From assembly GCF_018221465.1 (NCBI RefSeq), contig NZ_JAAIKR010000022.1, positions 1 through 35,813 of the forward strand: a stretch of DNA of 35,813 nt, given 5' to 3'. Below, one piece after another: positions 1 through 8,120 of the stretch; position 1 is the stretch's first letter, and each line of letters begins with the position of its first letter. The stretch comes from Shewanella intestini. Its GTDB lineage: Bacteria; Pseudomonadota; Gammaproteobacteria; Enterobacterales; Shewanellaceae. The notes beneath the pieces were generated by a model. It had not been told where the DNA came from. It saw nothing but the letters and a program-made list of their open reading frames with translations, and searched no databases. Both the position numbers and the translations under genes were made by a program.

Positions 1-397
1 TGCCTGAAGACAAGTTGTCGCTCACGAAATCCATCGACCAGCATTCATTTGCCTTTGCAGGAACAGATAGCTGCTCAGGCTCACGTGAAGGTAAGCGTTT
101 TTTGCCTTTTCGGCGTAAGTTAAGCTTCAAACCACAATAAATACGATACACACGTTTATGATTACATTTATGCCCTAGAAGCCGTAGTCGTTTAAATATT
201 TTGCGAAAACCATAAGCCTTATGCTTCTCTGCTATATCTGATACCGCATCAATGATGTCACTATCATCGATACGTTTAATTTGATAATAAAATGTGCAAC
301 GACAGATACTTAACGCATCACAAGCCAACACAACACCTAGGCCAAACTCATGTATGGCATAGTGGGCTAAGACCTTTCGCTCTGCTGGCTTTATAGC
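1..397 (-). CDS. IS3-family transposase OrfB, partial (N-terminal part)
   Basis: Reading the minus strand in the -1 frame from the slippery site gives an uninterrupted frame to the window edge (about 132 codons). It begins AIKPAERKVLAHYAIHEFG and continues through the HTH_21-type region (AEKHKAYGFRKIFKRLR). It then reaches NECWSMDFVSDNL, which contains the first aspartate of the DDE integrase-core triad. The remaining D and E should lie left of the window. The frame has no strong start of its own, which fits production by programmed frameshifting from orfA. No stop codons or frameshifts are seen in the visible part, so the element could be active. Confidence 0.85.
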
Positions 398-660
398 TTT
401 TTTTCAACAATATCTTTAAGAGCTATGTTTTGTAAGCTGACATCAGCAAACATTTTTTTAAGTTTGCCGTTCTCGGCTTCTAATTCACGCATACGGGTTA
501 AATCAGAGGCTTGCATACCATCATATTTAGATTTCCATTTGTAATAGGTACTTTGCCCCACATTATGTTTGCGGCATAACTCTGGCACTGACAGTGCGCC
601 AGACTCACCTTCTTTGAGGATGTTGATAATTTGGCTTTCAGTAAAACGTGTTTTTTTCAT
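391..660 (-). CDS. IS3-family transposase OrfA (helix-turn-helix subunit)
   Basis: Small DNA-binding protein of about 89 residues encoded by the first frame of an IS3-family element. The N-terminus MKKTRFTESQII and the following PELCRKHNVGQSTYYKWKSKY form the expected helix-turn-helix. A leucine-zipper-like C-terminal helix follows (RMRELEAENGKLKK). The ATG at 660 is chosen over the in-frame ATG at 672 because a GGAG lies 8 bases before it. The gene ends at a TAA just past the heptamer A_AAA_AAG, the standard -1 slippage signal for making the OrfAB fusion transposase. OrfA alone usually binds the terminal repeats. Confidence 0.9.
   Translation of the reverse strand: MKKTRFTESQIINILKEGESGALSVPELCRKHNVGQSTYYKWKSKYDGMQASDLTRMRELEAENGKLKKMFADVSLQNIALKDIVEKKL
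397..403 (-). promoter_or_regulatory. Programmed -1 ribosomal frameshift site (A_AAA_AAG)
   Basis: The minus strand reads GTT GAA AAA AAG CTA TAA at the end of orfA. The heptamer A_AAA_AAG in the orfA frame is the classic slippery sequence of IS3-family elements. A -1 shift here joins orfA to the open orfB frame. I did not establish a downstream stimulatory stem-loop. Confidence 0.75.
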
Positions 661-737
661 GTGATTCTCCATTTTGTTTAGTGTAAATGGAAAACTCTAT
701 TTAAAACATTCTGATTTTAAAGGAGGGTTAAACTTCC

Positions 738-1476
738 ATGGCGCTTCTGCCAGTTCAGACTTCCTAATACCCAATGTCACCAGTAATGCACAAGCAAGAT
801 AGTTTTCTCGGCTAAAGCTGTCGCTATTGTCACGTGCGGTTTTAAAAAAATGAGTGAGCTCTTCGATGGTTAAGGCTCTGTCTTTGCTCTTTTCAACACC
901 ACCAGCATCAGAAACAGAAAATGCACTCGCTGGATTTGCGCTAAGCAGATCCAGTTTTATGCCGTGATTGAAAATTTGCTTGCTGTACATCAGAGCGTCG
1001 TTAGCTATTGCTGGGCGGTTAGTGGCTGCAATGGCTTGTAATACTGCTCTTATGTCTCTGGCGGTGACGCTATCGACGTTGAAACTACCTATATGTGGGG
1101 CAATGTCTTTACGGTAGATACGTTCGGGGATTTCGTGATGTTTGAGTCTTTTTATATTACCTAAATGCCAATCAGCAAAGAGATCATCAACGGTTTTAAT
1201 TTCGGCTTGTTCGGCGCGTTTCTTGGCAACGAGAGGATCTAAACCATCACGAAATTGCTTCATTTTAATTGCGGCTTCTGCGCGAGCATCTGCTAACGAA
1301 AGATCACTGTATTTAGCCAGTGTCATCTCTTTGCGTTTTTTGCTGGCGGTGTAGCGCAGCATCCAAAATGGTTTGCCGGACTTAGGCACGACAAAATATA
1401 AACCTTCACCATCAGCGAATCGGCCAGGTTCACTTTTAGTTTTTGCTGCAACTCCTTTAGCGGTTAACTTTCCCAT
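738..1476 (-). pseudogene. P4-type tyrosine integrase, truncated by the IS3-family insertion
   Basis: The N-terminal part MGKLTAKGVAAKTKSEPGRF ADGEGLYFVV is the arm-binding domain typical of P4-family phage and island integrases. The core-binding domain follows (TVDDLFADWH, then HIGSFNVDSVTARDI). The catalytic domain starts with ALLVTLGIRKSELAEAP, which holds only the first catalytic arginine. The lysine, the HxR box, the second histidine/tryptophan and the nucleophilic tyrosine are all missing, because the frame breaks at the insertion-sequence edge near 738. About 245 of an expected roughly 400 residues remain. The ATG at 1476 is preferred over 1506 because AGAGG lies 5 bases before it. The gene sits directly beside the 3' end of yicC, so it probably recombined at that gene. 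The rest may persist on the far side of the insertion, outside the window. Confidence 0.85.
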
Positions 1477-1540
1477 CAGCCTCTTAGTCACCAAATCACC
1501 CACCATTTAGCGTTGGAAAGTGGTGGGTGTTAATGGACCT

Positions 1541-1600
1541 TTTTGGACTGAGATTTAATTAAGTCTTTTAAAATCAGTGCTGAAAGGTTTTGTTTGGACT
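1541..1600. repeat. Short direct repeats between integrase and yicC (possible integrase arm sites)
   Basis: TTTGGACT occurs at 1542-1549 and again at 1593-1600, in the 134 bp between the integrase start and the yicC stop. P4-type integrases bind short repeated arm sites close to their core site, and the position fits. With only two 8-bp copies, chance similarity is possible. Confidence 0.3.
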
Positions 1601-1610
1601 CTATTGGATA

Positions 1611-1660
1611 TTATTCAACGTTTTGGATCTGCTCGCGCATTTGCTCAATTAATACTTTCA
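1611..1660 (-). other. Probable island attachment site at the yicC 3' end
   Basis: The 3' end of yicC is intact (protein ends EQMREQIQNVE) and abuts an integrase gene pointing away from it. Mobilizable genomic islands of Vibrio and enterobacteria are known to integrate at the 3' end of yicC and to restore its coding end. The position and integrase type here match that pattern. The exact core cannot be defined because the second attachment site lies left of the window. The interval given is a guess for the core region. Confidence 0.4.
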
Positions 1661-2474
1661 TTTCAACTGCAGCCGCAGTGATTTCAGAACTAATTGACTT
1701 AGATGCTAAGGTGTTTGATTCGCGGTTAAACTCTTGCATCATAAAGTCGAGTCTACGGCCCTGTGCGCCACCTTTTTTTAGAATGCGGTGAGTTTCTACA
1801 ACATGTGCTTCTAAGCGATCCATTTCTTCAGCGACATCTTGTTTTTGTGCCAGTAAAACCATTTCTTGCTCGATACGAGCAGGGTCAAGGTCGCCTTTGA
1901 TTTCTGCTAAGCGATTTGTCAGCTTGTCGCGCTGATATTGCATTACCGTTGGCATGTGTTCACGAACCACGGTGACTTGCTCCATAATGCCGTCAAGTCT
2001 GCTAGTAAGCATAGTTTCTATTGCATTGCCTTCTCGTCCACGTGCTTCAATGAATTGATCGACTGCGCTGTCAAAAGCGGTCATCAAATCTGCACCTATG
2101 GCATCCATATCTTGTTCTGCGCTGGCTAATACGCCAGGCCATTTTAGTACGTCAGTGAGGTTTAGTTCACCTTGGTTTGCTTGGCTTTTTAACCAGTTAG
2201 CTGCTTCAAGCAATTGCTTGGCAAGTGGTTCGTTTAACTGTAATTGTTTGCTGTTGTCGTCGGCAATGTCATAACGAAGATTGACTTCAATTTTACCACG
2301 GTTAAGGCGTTTTTTTAATCTATCGCGCAATACGGGTTCAAAGCTACGAAATTGTTCTGGTAAACGTAGGTAAGTTTCCAGAAAACGTTGGTTAACAGAT
2401 CGAATTTCCCAAGAGGCGGTGCCCCATTGTGCTTTGTGCTCAATGCGAGCGTAGGCGGTCATGCTTTGGATCAT
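1611..2474 (-). CDS. yicC: YicC family endoribonuclease
   Basis: Cytoplasmic protein of 287 residues, the usual length of YicC. The family start MIQSMTAYARIE and end MREQIQNVE are both conserved, and the middle carries the typical NRGKIEVNLRYD stretch. YicC proteins have been described as endoribonucleases acting on small RNAs in E. coli; the role in this organism is inferred from family membership. The gene is divergent from rph with a 149-bp spacer, as in many gammaproteobacteria. The unusual point is its 3' side, which borders an integrase gene and probably serves as an island attachment site without damaging the coding end. Confidence 0.95.
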   Translation of the reverse strand: MIQSMTAYARIEHKAQWGTASWEIRSVNQRFLETYLRLPEQFRSFEPVLRDRLKKRLNRGKIEVNLRYDIADDNSKQLQLNEPLAKQLLEAANWLKSQANQGELNLTDVLKWPGVLASAEQDMDAIGADLMTAFDSAVDQFIEARGREGNAIETMLTSRLDGIMEQVTVVREHMPTVMQYQRDKLTNRLAEIKGDLDPARIEQEMVLLAQKQDVAEEMDRLEAHVVETHRILKKGGAQGRRLDFMMQEFNRESNTLASKSISSEITAAAVEMKVLIEQMREQIQNVE

Positions 2475-2552
2475 GAAGAGTCCCGTATGGTCTAATAAAT
2501 GTGTGGTTGATTATAGCTGTTTAATGGCTATTGATTAAAGCTCTGTATTTAC

Positions 2553-2582
2553 ATGGCATCTTACTTCATCTGCCATTATAAT
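2553..2582 (+). promoter_or_regulatory. Candidate sigma-70 promoter for rph-pyrE
   Basis: A perfect -10 TATAAT at 2577-2582 is preceded by ATGGCA at 2553-2558 (4 of 6 matches to TTGACA, 18-bp spacer). It lies about 40 bp before the rph start in the yicC/rph divergent spacer. Confidence 0.5.
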
Positions 2583-2623
2583 ATTCGCTCAATTTTGTCT
2601 GCTATTCATAAACAGGAAATGCC

Positions 2624-3337
2624 ATGCGCCCTAGCAATCGTACTCCCGCTCAAACTCGTCCTATTACCATTACTCGTAACTTTACCGCTCATGCTGAAGG
2701 TTCTGTGTTAGTTGAGTTTGGTGACACCAAAGTATTGTGTACTGCGAGTTTTACTGAAGGTGTACCTCGTTTCCTTAAAGGTCAGGGCCAAGGTTGGGTA
2801 ACCGCTGAATATGGCATGTTGCCGCGTTCAACACATAGCCGTATGGATCGTGAAGCGGCTCGTGGTAAACAATCGGGCCGTACACAAGAAATTCAACGCC
2901 TTATTGGTCGCTCACTGCGCGCTGCAGTTGATATGAAGTCGTTGGGTGAAAACACGGTTGTGATTGATTGTGATGTCATTCAAGCTGACGGTGGTACACG
3001 TACTGCAGCTATTACGGGTGCTTGTGTGGCATTAGTTGATGCGCTTAATTGGGCTCGCGGTAAGGGCATTATCAAAACTAACCCGCTTAAATTCCTTATT
3101 GCTGCTGTTAGTGTGGGGATTTTTGATGGTGAAGCGATTAGCGATCTTGAATATATTGAAGATAGTGCTGCTGAAACAGACATGAATGTTGTGATGACTG
3201 AAACTGGTAAGATTATTGAGATCCAAGGTACTGCAGAGGGCGAACCTTTCAGCCATGAAGAGTTGCTTGAGTTACTCGCATTAGCGAAAAACAGTATTCG
3301 TGAAATTGTCGATGTTCAAAAAGCAGCATTAAGTTAA
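2624..3337 (+). CDS. rph: Ribonuclease PH
   Basis: RNase PH is a phosphorolytic 3'-5' exoribonuclease that trims the 3' ends of tRNA precursors in the cytoplasm as a hexamer. At 237 residues the protein has full family length. The start [20 protein letters not shown] is typical, and it carries the conserved [19 protein letters not shown] region, the [15 protein letters not shown] arginine cluster and [23 protein letters not shown] lies before the ATG. It is followed after 68 bp by pyrE, with a terminator-like hairpin starting 17 bases after its stop codon. That geometry resembles the translation-coupled pyrE attenuator of enterobacteria. Unlike the E. coli K-12 allele, this gene is not frameshifted. 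Confidence 0.97.
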   Translation: MRPSNRTPAQTRPITITRNFTAHAEGSVLVEFGDTKVLCTASFTEGVPRFLKGQGQGWVTAEYGMLPRSTHSRMDREAARGKQSGRTQEIQRLIGRSLRAAVDMKSLGENTVVIDCDVIQADGGTRTAAITGACVALVDALNWARGKGIIKTNPLKFLIAAVSVGIFDGEAISDLEYIEDSAAETDMNVVMTETGKIIEIQGTAEGEPFSHEELLELLALAKNSIREIVDVQKAALS

Positions 3338-3354
3338 AATCAATATCGAAAATG

Positions 3355-3379
3355 GGGCCGTTAAACGGTCCTTTTTTTT
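3355..3379 (+). terminator. Intrinsic terminator / probable pyrE attenuator
   Basis: GGGCCGT-TAA-ACGGTCC (3355-3371, one G-U pair) is followed by eight T residues (3372-3379). It lies between the rph stop (3337) and the pyrE start (3406). In E. coli the same intercistronic hairpin attenuates pyrE according to UTP supply, through coupling of RNA polymerase with ribosomes finishing rph. The layout here supports a similar role. Confidence 0.75.
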
Positions 3380-3405
3380 AAGCATTTTTTGATTGAGGAA
3401 TAAAA

Positions 3406-4047
3406 GTGAAAGCTTATCAACGCGAGTTTATTGAATTTGCCCTAGCGCGCCAAGTGTTACGTTTTGGTGAGTTTACTTTAAAGTCTGGCCGAACTAGCCC
3501 ATACTTTTTTAATGCTGGTTTATTTAATACCGGTAAAGATTTAGCGCGTTTAGGCCGCTTTTACGCTGCTGCGTTAACTGATTCAAATATTGATTTTGAT
3601 TTGTTATTTGGCCCAGCCTATAAAGGTATCCCAATTGCGACGACCACCGCAGTGGCATTATGTGATCATCATGACCGTGACGTGCCTTACTGTTTTAACC
3701 GTAAAGAAGCGAAAACGCACGGTGAAGGTGGCAGCTTAGTGGGTAGCGCCCTTGAAGGTAAAGTGATGTTGGTTGATGACGTTATCACCGCTGGCACTGC
3801 TATTCGTGAGTCAATGGAAATCATTAATGCACATAATGCTGAATTAGCAGGTGTGTTGATTGCGCTAGACCGCCAAGAAAAAGGCAAAGGTGAGTTATCT
3901 GCTATTCAAGAAGTTGAGCGTGATTTTGGCTGCCAAATTGTGTCAATCATTAAGCTTGCTGACTTAATTAGCTACTTATCTGAAAAGCCGGGCATGGAAA
4001 CTGAACTGGCTTCAGTGAGCGCGTACCGTGAGCAATACGGTATCTAA
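3406..4047 (+). CDS. pyrE: Orotate phosphoribosyltransferase
   Basis: PyrE converts orotate and PRPP to orotidine 5'-phosphate in de novo pyrimidine synthesis. The 213-residue protein matches the enterobacterial enzyme in length and shows [19 protein letters not shown], the [10 protein letters not shown] loop, [14 protein letters not shown] and the PRPP-binding motif [13 protein letters not shown]. Translation starts at GTG 3406 with TGAGGA 7-12 bases before it. It is the second gene of rph-pyrE and is probably attenuated by the hairpin at 3355. It is followed by a strong terminator shared with the convergent folE. Confidence 0.97.
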   Translation: MKAYQREFIEFALARQVLRFGEFTLKSGRTSPYFFNAGLFNTGKDLARLGRFYAAALTDSNIDFDLLFGPAYKGIPIATTTAVALCDHHDRDVPYCFNRKEAKTHGEGGSLVGSALEGKVMLVDDVITAGTAIRESMEIINAHNAELAGVLIALDRQEKGKGELSAIQEVERDFGCQIVSIIKLADLISYLSEKPGMETELASVSAYREQYGI

Positions 4048-4071
4048 TATTGTTCATTGCCGTATAAAGCA

Positions 4072-4098
4072 AAACGCAGCCAATTGGCTGCGTTTTTT
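4072..4098. terminator. Bidirectional terminator between pyrE and folE
   Basis: AAACGCAGCC-AATT-GGCTGCGTTT forms a perfect 10-bp stem with a T-run on one side and an A-run on the other. It can stop both convergent genes. Confidence 0.9.
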
Positions 4099-4123
4099 TG
4101 TTGTAGTTTTAAAGACGATAAGG

Positions 4124-4774
4124 TTATCGGCTCTGTTGTAAAAACTCGGTGCGGGTAGCAAGGTTGCTTTTAAATACGCCGCCAAGTGCGGTGGTTGTGG
4201 TTGAACTGGTTGAGTCCATTACGCCGCGTGATTTAACGCAGTAATGGACGGCATCCATTTTTACTGCAACATCGTTGGTTTCAAGCAGGGTTTGTAAGGC
4301 CACTAACACTTGTTGTGTTAATCGCTCTTGTACTTGTGGACGCTGGGCGAAAAAGCGCACGATACGGTTGATTTTAGATAACCCAATAATTTTAGTTTTA
4401 GGTAAGTAAGCAACCGTTGCGAGGCCGTCGATGGTGACTAGATGATGTTCACAAGTACTAGTTAGGCTAATATCTTGCACGCGTATCATTTCATCTACAC
4501 CCATTTTATTTTCTATCACGGTAATCTTGGGAAAGTTGGCGTAATCGAGGCCAGAAAACACTTCGTCGATATACATTTTTGCAATGCGTTTTGGTGTATC
4601 CATTAGGCTGTCATCTGAGAGATCTAACGACAACAGTTGTAAAATCTGTGTCATGTGATGCTCTATTTGGTCTTTACGTTCAGATGCTGATAAAGCAATA
4701 GGCAACATTGGGGTTTCTAAACCGCGCTCTTTCAGTGCAGCTTGTACTGTTAATGCGGCTTCGCTTAATGCCAT
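4124..4774 (-). CDS. folE: GTP cyclohydrolase I
   Basis: FolE converts GTP to 7,8-dihydroneopterin triphosphate, the first step of tetrahydrofolate synthesis. The 216-residue form starting [20 protein letters not shown] aligns with E. coli FolE and has GGAG in good position before the ATG at 4774. The longer frame from 4840 adds a tail with no family counterpart. Visible motifs are [20 protein letters not shown], the zinc and active-site segment [36 protein letters not shown] and [11 protein letters not shown] with the second zinc cysteine. It is not part of the E. coli rph-pyrE-slmA neighbourhood, so it was inserted here together with the next gene. It uses its own promoter region downstream of the terminator at 4895. 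Confidence 0.96.
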   Translation of the reverse strand: MALSEAALTVQAALKERGLETPMLPIALSASERKDQIEHHMTQILQLLSLDLSDDSLMDTPKRIAKMYIDEVFSGLDYANFPKITVIENKMGVDEMIRVQDISLTSTCEHHLVTIDGLATVAYLPKTKIIGLSKINRIVRFFAQRPQVQERLTQQVLVALQTLLETNDVAVKMDAVHYCVKSRGVMDSTSSTTTTALGGVFKSNLATRTEFLQQSR

Positions 4775-4894
4775 AGGTATCTCCAATTTGCTATTGGTTT
4801 TATATTGATATTGTACGTCAAACTTTAAAATGTAGTTCACATATTACAAATGAATAATAACGTGATTTCAGTCAAATTAATATTACTGACATAA

Positions 4895-4928
4895 AAAAGC
4901 CGACTTGTTTAGTCAAGTATCGGCTTTG
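4895..4928 (-). terminator. Terminator of the S9 peptidase gene
   Basis: On the minus strand AAAGCCGA(TA)CTTG pairs with CAAGTCGGCTTT, with a two-base bulge, and a T-run follows. It lies just after the stop codon at 4950. Confidence 0.75.
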
Positions 4929-4949
4929 TTTTTGGATTTTTGCAACTAA

Positions 4950-6911
4950 TTACATTGATAGGCTTTGATTTATAAACTGGATCATCTGCTGGTAATATTT
5001 AGCGCGATGAGTGTCATTATAAAAACCGTGTCCTTCATTGTTCATCACCAGCTTTTGATATGGGTAGTCTATTTTATCTAACGCTTCTTCTAGCGCTTCA
5101 AGCTGTTCAATGGGCGCGCGCGCATCATCTTCGCCATGTACTAACATCAATTTTGCTTTAAGCTTGCTGACGTGTTTGGTTGGCGACATAGCATGCAAAG
5201 TCGCTTTATCTTCACCGAGTACTTCTTGTAAGTATTTCATCCCAGCTCTACGTTCAGCGATATCTCCTTCCTCAAACATCATTTCAAGGTCATAAATACC
5301 TGCAAACCCAATAGCACACTTAAATAAATCAGGCTCTAAAATCGCGCTTTGTAGAGCGCTATAACCACCAAAACTGCCGCCTACGATACACACTTTATTG
5401 GCATCAACATTTTCTTGGGCGATAACATGCTTAGTGGCATCAATAATATCAAATTGAATATCTGAGCCCCATTTCTGCTTACCTGCTTCTAAGAAGTCTT
5501 TACCGTAACCTGCAGAGCCTCGAAAGTTGACCTGTAAAACTGCAAAACCTTGCTGTGCCAGTAATTGATTTTGCGGGTTAAATCCCCACCAATCACGCAC
5601 GCCGTGTGGACCGCCGTGAGGGTTAACGATTAAGGGCAGCTGTTTGGCATCTTTACCATTAGGTAGGGTTAAGTATCCATGAATGGTTTTGCCGTCTCGG
5701 CTTGTGAACGAAATTGGTTTCATTTCTGCCATTAACTCAGGATCTAACCAACTTTTTTGTGATGCAAGGTATTCTAATTTCATCTTGTTTGAGTCAAACA
5801 GATAATAGTCACCTGGGTTGCGGTCATTAAAGGCTTTAATGATGAATTTATCTGACGCGGTTGTTTCACTCACAATATGAACTTGTTTACCTGGAAGTGA
5901 AGCAAGCAACTGCTTGAGTAATTTACTGTGGGTGTCTTCTTTGTCGACAAAGGCGTATGTCGGGTAGCCATTTTGGTATTCGACAGCATAGAGTTTTTTG
6001 GTTTGGTTGTTCACCCAAAAATGGTTAGGGTCAACCTGCTCATCTTGAATGATTTTTTGTTTGGTACCTGCAGTTAAGTCAATCTTATACACGCCAAGTG
6101 TTTCACCAGCAATACGCCCTGCTGCAAAAATGGTATTGGGTTTGTCAGTAAAGCTAATGGGGTAAAAGTTGTCTAATCCCAGATTGAGCTCGTCAGTATT
6201 AACCCATTTTTTATTTTGGCGATAAAACAGTTTTTGTTCATTATCTTTAGAGGTACCGGAGATAAACTTTACTTTACCTTCGTTATCCGTCAGAAATTGT
6301 GCGTAACCAATTGGCGCTGTTGTGACTTTTTTACGGATGCCTTTATATATATCAACGCGATAAACGTGTTGAGGACGGCTGTAGTCTAGGCTTGTTCCCC
6401 CAGACCAAGGGATGGCGTTAACGAGCATGTAGCGGTCGTTATCTGGAAGTGGGTCGAGAATAAAAGCCGAGGCTTTTATTGGGGTGTTTTTCTTTAAATT
6501 TGATCCGGTTTGTTGTTCGCCACTTTTGAATCCAAATAAGTTAGTTGAGCGAGATCCGTCAGCATTGACAGCGAACAATTCGCCATAATATAACGGCTCT
6601 TCTGACCAACCTTTTTTATACATTTTTTGCAATACAATACGTTCTTCATTCACCCAAGCGTATTCGCCCACTTCGGCGTTATTTGTAAAGCGCACTGCGT
6701 GTAATAGCTTTTTGGTATCCGCATTAAGGATTACGAGGGTTTTTCTGCCTTCGTGAGAGGTTAATGCGCTGAGGTAGTCGCCGTTAGGAGAGATTTTAAC
6801 ATTGGAGTATTCTGCTCCGCGGCTAAATTGCTGTGCATTGGTAAGGGATGATGCATTGGCTGTATGTAAGCAGGCCAGCAGGCAGCTTAGTAACAATAAT
6901 AGAAATTTCAT
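4950..6911 (-). CDS. Secreted S9-family (prolyl oligopeptidase type) serine peptidase
   Basis: Exported alpha/beta-hydrolase peptidase of 653 residues. Residues 1-20 form a signal peptide (MKFLLLLLSCLLACLHTANA). Residues of about 25-380 look like the N-terminal beta-propeller, with repeated short strands. The catalytic domain begins near FTSRDGKTIHGYLTLPNG. The catalytic triad is Ser513 in GGSFGGYS, an aspartate at 595/596 in GEDDARAP, and His628 in NEGHGFYN. NPHGGPHG near residue 430 is the oxyanion-hole motif of dipeptidyl/acylaminoacyl peptidases. It probably cleaves short peptides in the periplasm; the substrate cannot be read from the sequence. It is a single gene with its own terminator and no operon partner. 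Confidence 0.93.
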   Translation of the reverse strand: MKFLLLLLSCLLACLHTANASSLTNAQQFSRGAEYSNVKISPNGDYLSALTSHEGRKTLVILNADTKKLLHAVRFTNNAEVGEYAWVNEERIVLQKMYKKGWSEEPLYYGELFAVNADGSRSTNLFGFKSGEQQTGSNLKKNTPIKASAFILDPLPDNDRYMLVNAIPWSGGTSLDYSRPQHVYRVDIYKGIRKKVTTAPIGYAQFLTDNEGKVKFISGTSKDNEQKLFYRQNKKWVNTDELNLGLDNFYPISFTDKPNTIFAAGRIAGETLGVYKIDLTAGTKQKIIQDEQVDPNHFWVNNQTKKLYAVEYQNGYPTYAFVDKEDTHSKLLKQLLASLPGKQVHIVSETTASDKFIIKAFNDRNPGDYYLFDSNKMKLEYLASQKSWLDPELMAEMKPISFTSRDGKTIHGYLTLPNGKDAKQLPLIVNPHGGPHGVRDWWGFNPQNQLLAQQGFAVLQVNFRGSAGYGKDFLEAGKQKWGSDIQFDIIDATKHVIAQENVDANKVCIVGGSFGGYSALQSAILEPDLFKCAIGFAGIYDLEMMFEEGDIAERRAGMKYLQEVLGEDKATLHAMSPTKHVSKLKAKLMLVHGEDDARAPIEQLEALEEALDKIDYPYQKLVMNNEGHGFYNDTHRAKYYQQMIQFINQSLSM

Positions 6912-6982
6912 AACAGTCCTTGTTAACAGTTTGTTAATTGTGTTTTGGGTCTATCTTAGTGGAAATAAAATAGATAAGAAAT

Positions 6983-7012
6983 AAAAAACGCACTCATGTG
7001 AGTGCGTTTTTT
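6983..7012. terminator. Terminator downstream of slmA
   Basis: AAAAAACGCACTCA-TG-TGAGTGCGTTTTTT is a near-perfect palindrome with A- and T-runs at the two ends. It stops leftward transcripts from coaBC-dut-slmA and could work in both directions. Confidence 0.9.
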
Positions 7013-7025
7013 ATTAATGAGCCCA

Positions 7026-7619
7026 TTAACTTCTTAACAATTGTTGCTCTATAAATTGCCATTGCTGATCAAAGTGTTGGGTGGGTTTTTGTTTGAATTC
7101 ACTTCTGACATATTGCGCGATACGGCCTTCAGCTATGGCGAGCAATAAGTTAGCTAGCATGGCTTCGTCAAGGTGAAACCCTTTCCCTTCACGTAAGGTT
7201 TTTTCGCGTAAAATTTGTTTAAGTTGAGTTTCAATTTTAGCGAATATATTACTTACTCGACTACGTAGACGCTCATTTTCACCCAATAAGGCATCGCCAT
7301 TTAATACCCGAGAAATTCCTGGGTTACGTTCAGAAAAGACCAATAATAATTGTAATACTCGCTGGCAACGCATCATGGTGTCTTTTTCTTCATCCATAAT
7401 GATGTTCAGGCGTGATAATAATGCATCTTCAATAAATTCAATTAAGCCTTCAAACATCCTTGCTTTGCTTGGAAAGTGACGATACAGCGCAGCTTCTGAC
7501 ACGCCGACTTCAGCGGCTAATTTGGCGGTGGTAATGCGTTGTCCGGGGCTTGTTTCTAACATTTGTGCTAAGCACTGTAAAATGTGCTCACGGCGGTTTA
7601 TTTTAGGGCTAGACGCCAT
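7026..7619 (-). CDS. slmA: Nucleoid occlusion factor SlmA (TetR family)
   Basis: SlmA binds chromosomal sites and blocks FtsZ ring assembly over the nucleoid. The 197-residue protein starting [21 protein letters not shown] has the TetR helix-turn-helix at residues of about 30-55 ([24 protein letters not shown], split here as [14 protein letters not shown] then [10 protein letters not shown]). The conserved C-terminal part ends [16 protein letters not shown]. The ATG at 7619 has AAGGA before it; the longer frame to 7748 overlaps dut in another frame and has no family match. It is the last gene of coaBC-dut-slmA, with a 34-bp spacer from dut, as in E. coli. Confidence 0.95.
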   Translation of the reverse strand: MASSPKINRREHILQCLAQMLETSPGQRITTAKLAAEVGVSEAALYRHFPSKARMFEGLIEFIEDALLSRLNIIMDEEKDTMMRCQRVLQLLLVFSERNPGISRVLNGDALLGENERLRSRVSNIFAKIETQLKQILREKTLREGKGFHLDEAMLANLLLAIAEGRIAQYVRSEFKQKPTQHFDQQWQFIEQQLLRS

Positions 7620-7653
7620 TAGTTTTTCCTTGGAACGGTAACTACTTCGAAGG

Positions 7654-8112
7654 TTATTTTGTGCCTGAATGGCCAAACCCACCTTCACCACGATCAGAGT
7701 GATTAAACTCATCAACAAGTGTAAATTGTGCTTGTATAACAGGCACAAAAACTAACTGAGCTAAACGTGTGCCTATTTCTACTTCAAAAGGGTGCTCGCT
7801 GCGGTTCCAGCAAGACACCATCAGTGGGCCTTGGTAATCTGAATCAATTAATCCTACTAGGTTACCTAATACAATTCCGTGTTTATGGCCTAAACCTGAG
7901 CGCGGTAAAATCACCGCAGCTAAGCTAGGGTCAGCTACGTGAATAGCGACACCCGTTGGGATAAGCACTGTTTCGCCCGGTGCGATTGTGATGTTGGTGT
8001 CTAACATGGCACGTAAGTCCATACCTGCACTGCCGCTGGTCTCGTAAGCAGGAAGTGGGTATTCACTGCCAATGCGTGAATCTAGAATTTTGAGCTCTAT
8101 AGGCGTTTTCAT
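7654..8112 (-). CDS. dut: dUTP diphosphatase
   Basis: Dut hydrolyses dUTP to dUMP, keeping uracil out of DNA and supplying thymidylate synthesis. The 152-residue protein has all five trimeric dUTPase motifs: [40 protein letters not shown] and the C-terminal arm [10 protein letters not shown]. It starts 8 bases after the coaBC stop, so the two are very probably co-transcribed and translationally linked. Confidence 0.97.
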   Translation of the reverse strand: MKTPIELKILDSRIGSEYPLPAYETSGSAGMDLRAMLDTNITIAPGETVLIPTGVAIHVADPSLAAVILPRSGLGHKHGIVLGNLVGLIDSDYQGPLMVSCWNRSEHPFEVEIGTRLAQLVFVPVIQAQFTLVDEFNHSDRGEGGFGHSGTK

Positions 8113-8120
8113 ATTGGTAA

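Larger units (their letters stand above)
1..738 (-). mobile_element. IS3-family insertion sequence, right part cut by the window start
   Basis: The element contains orfA and, in the -1 frame, the 5' part of orfB, which runs off the left edge. Its boundary near 738 is placed where the integrase reading frame stops matching its family. Reading leftward, the integrase sequence reaches ELAEAP and then switches to a short tail ending at 697. On the minus strand the element would begin TGGAAGTTTAACCC, and the TG start fits IS3-family ends. The other terminus and the target duplication lie outside the window, so neither the terminal repeats nor the duplication can be checked. The element is inserted in, and inactivates, the island integrase gene. 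Confidence 0.85.

Noticed and set aside
7620-7748. N-terminal extension of slmA
   Set aside because: It overlaps dut, has no family counterpart, and the internal ATG at 7619 has a good ribosome site.
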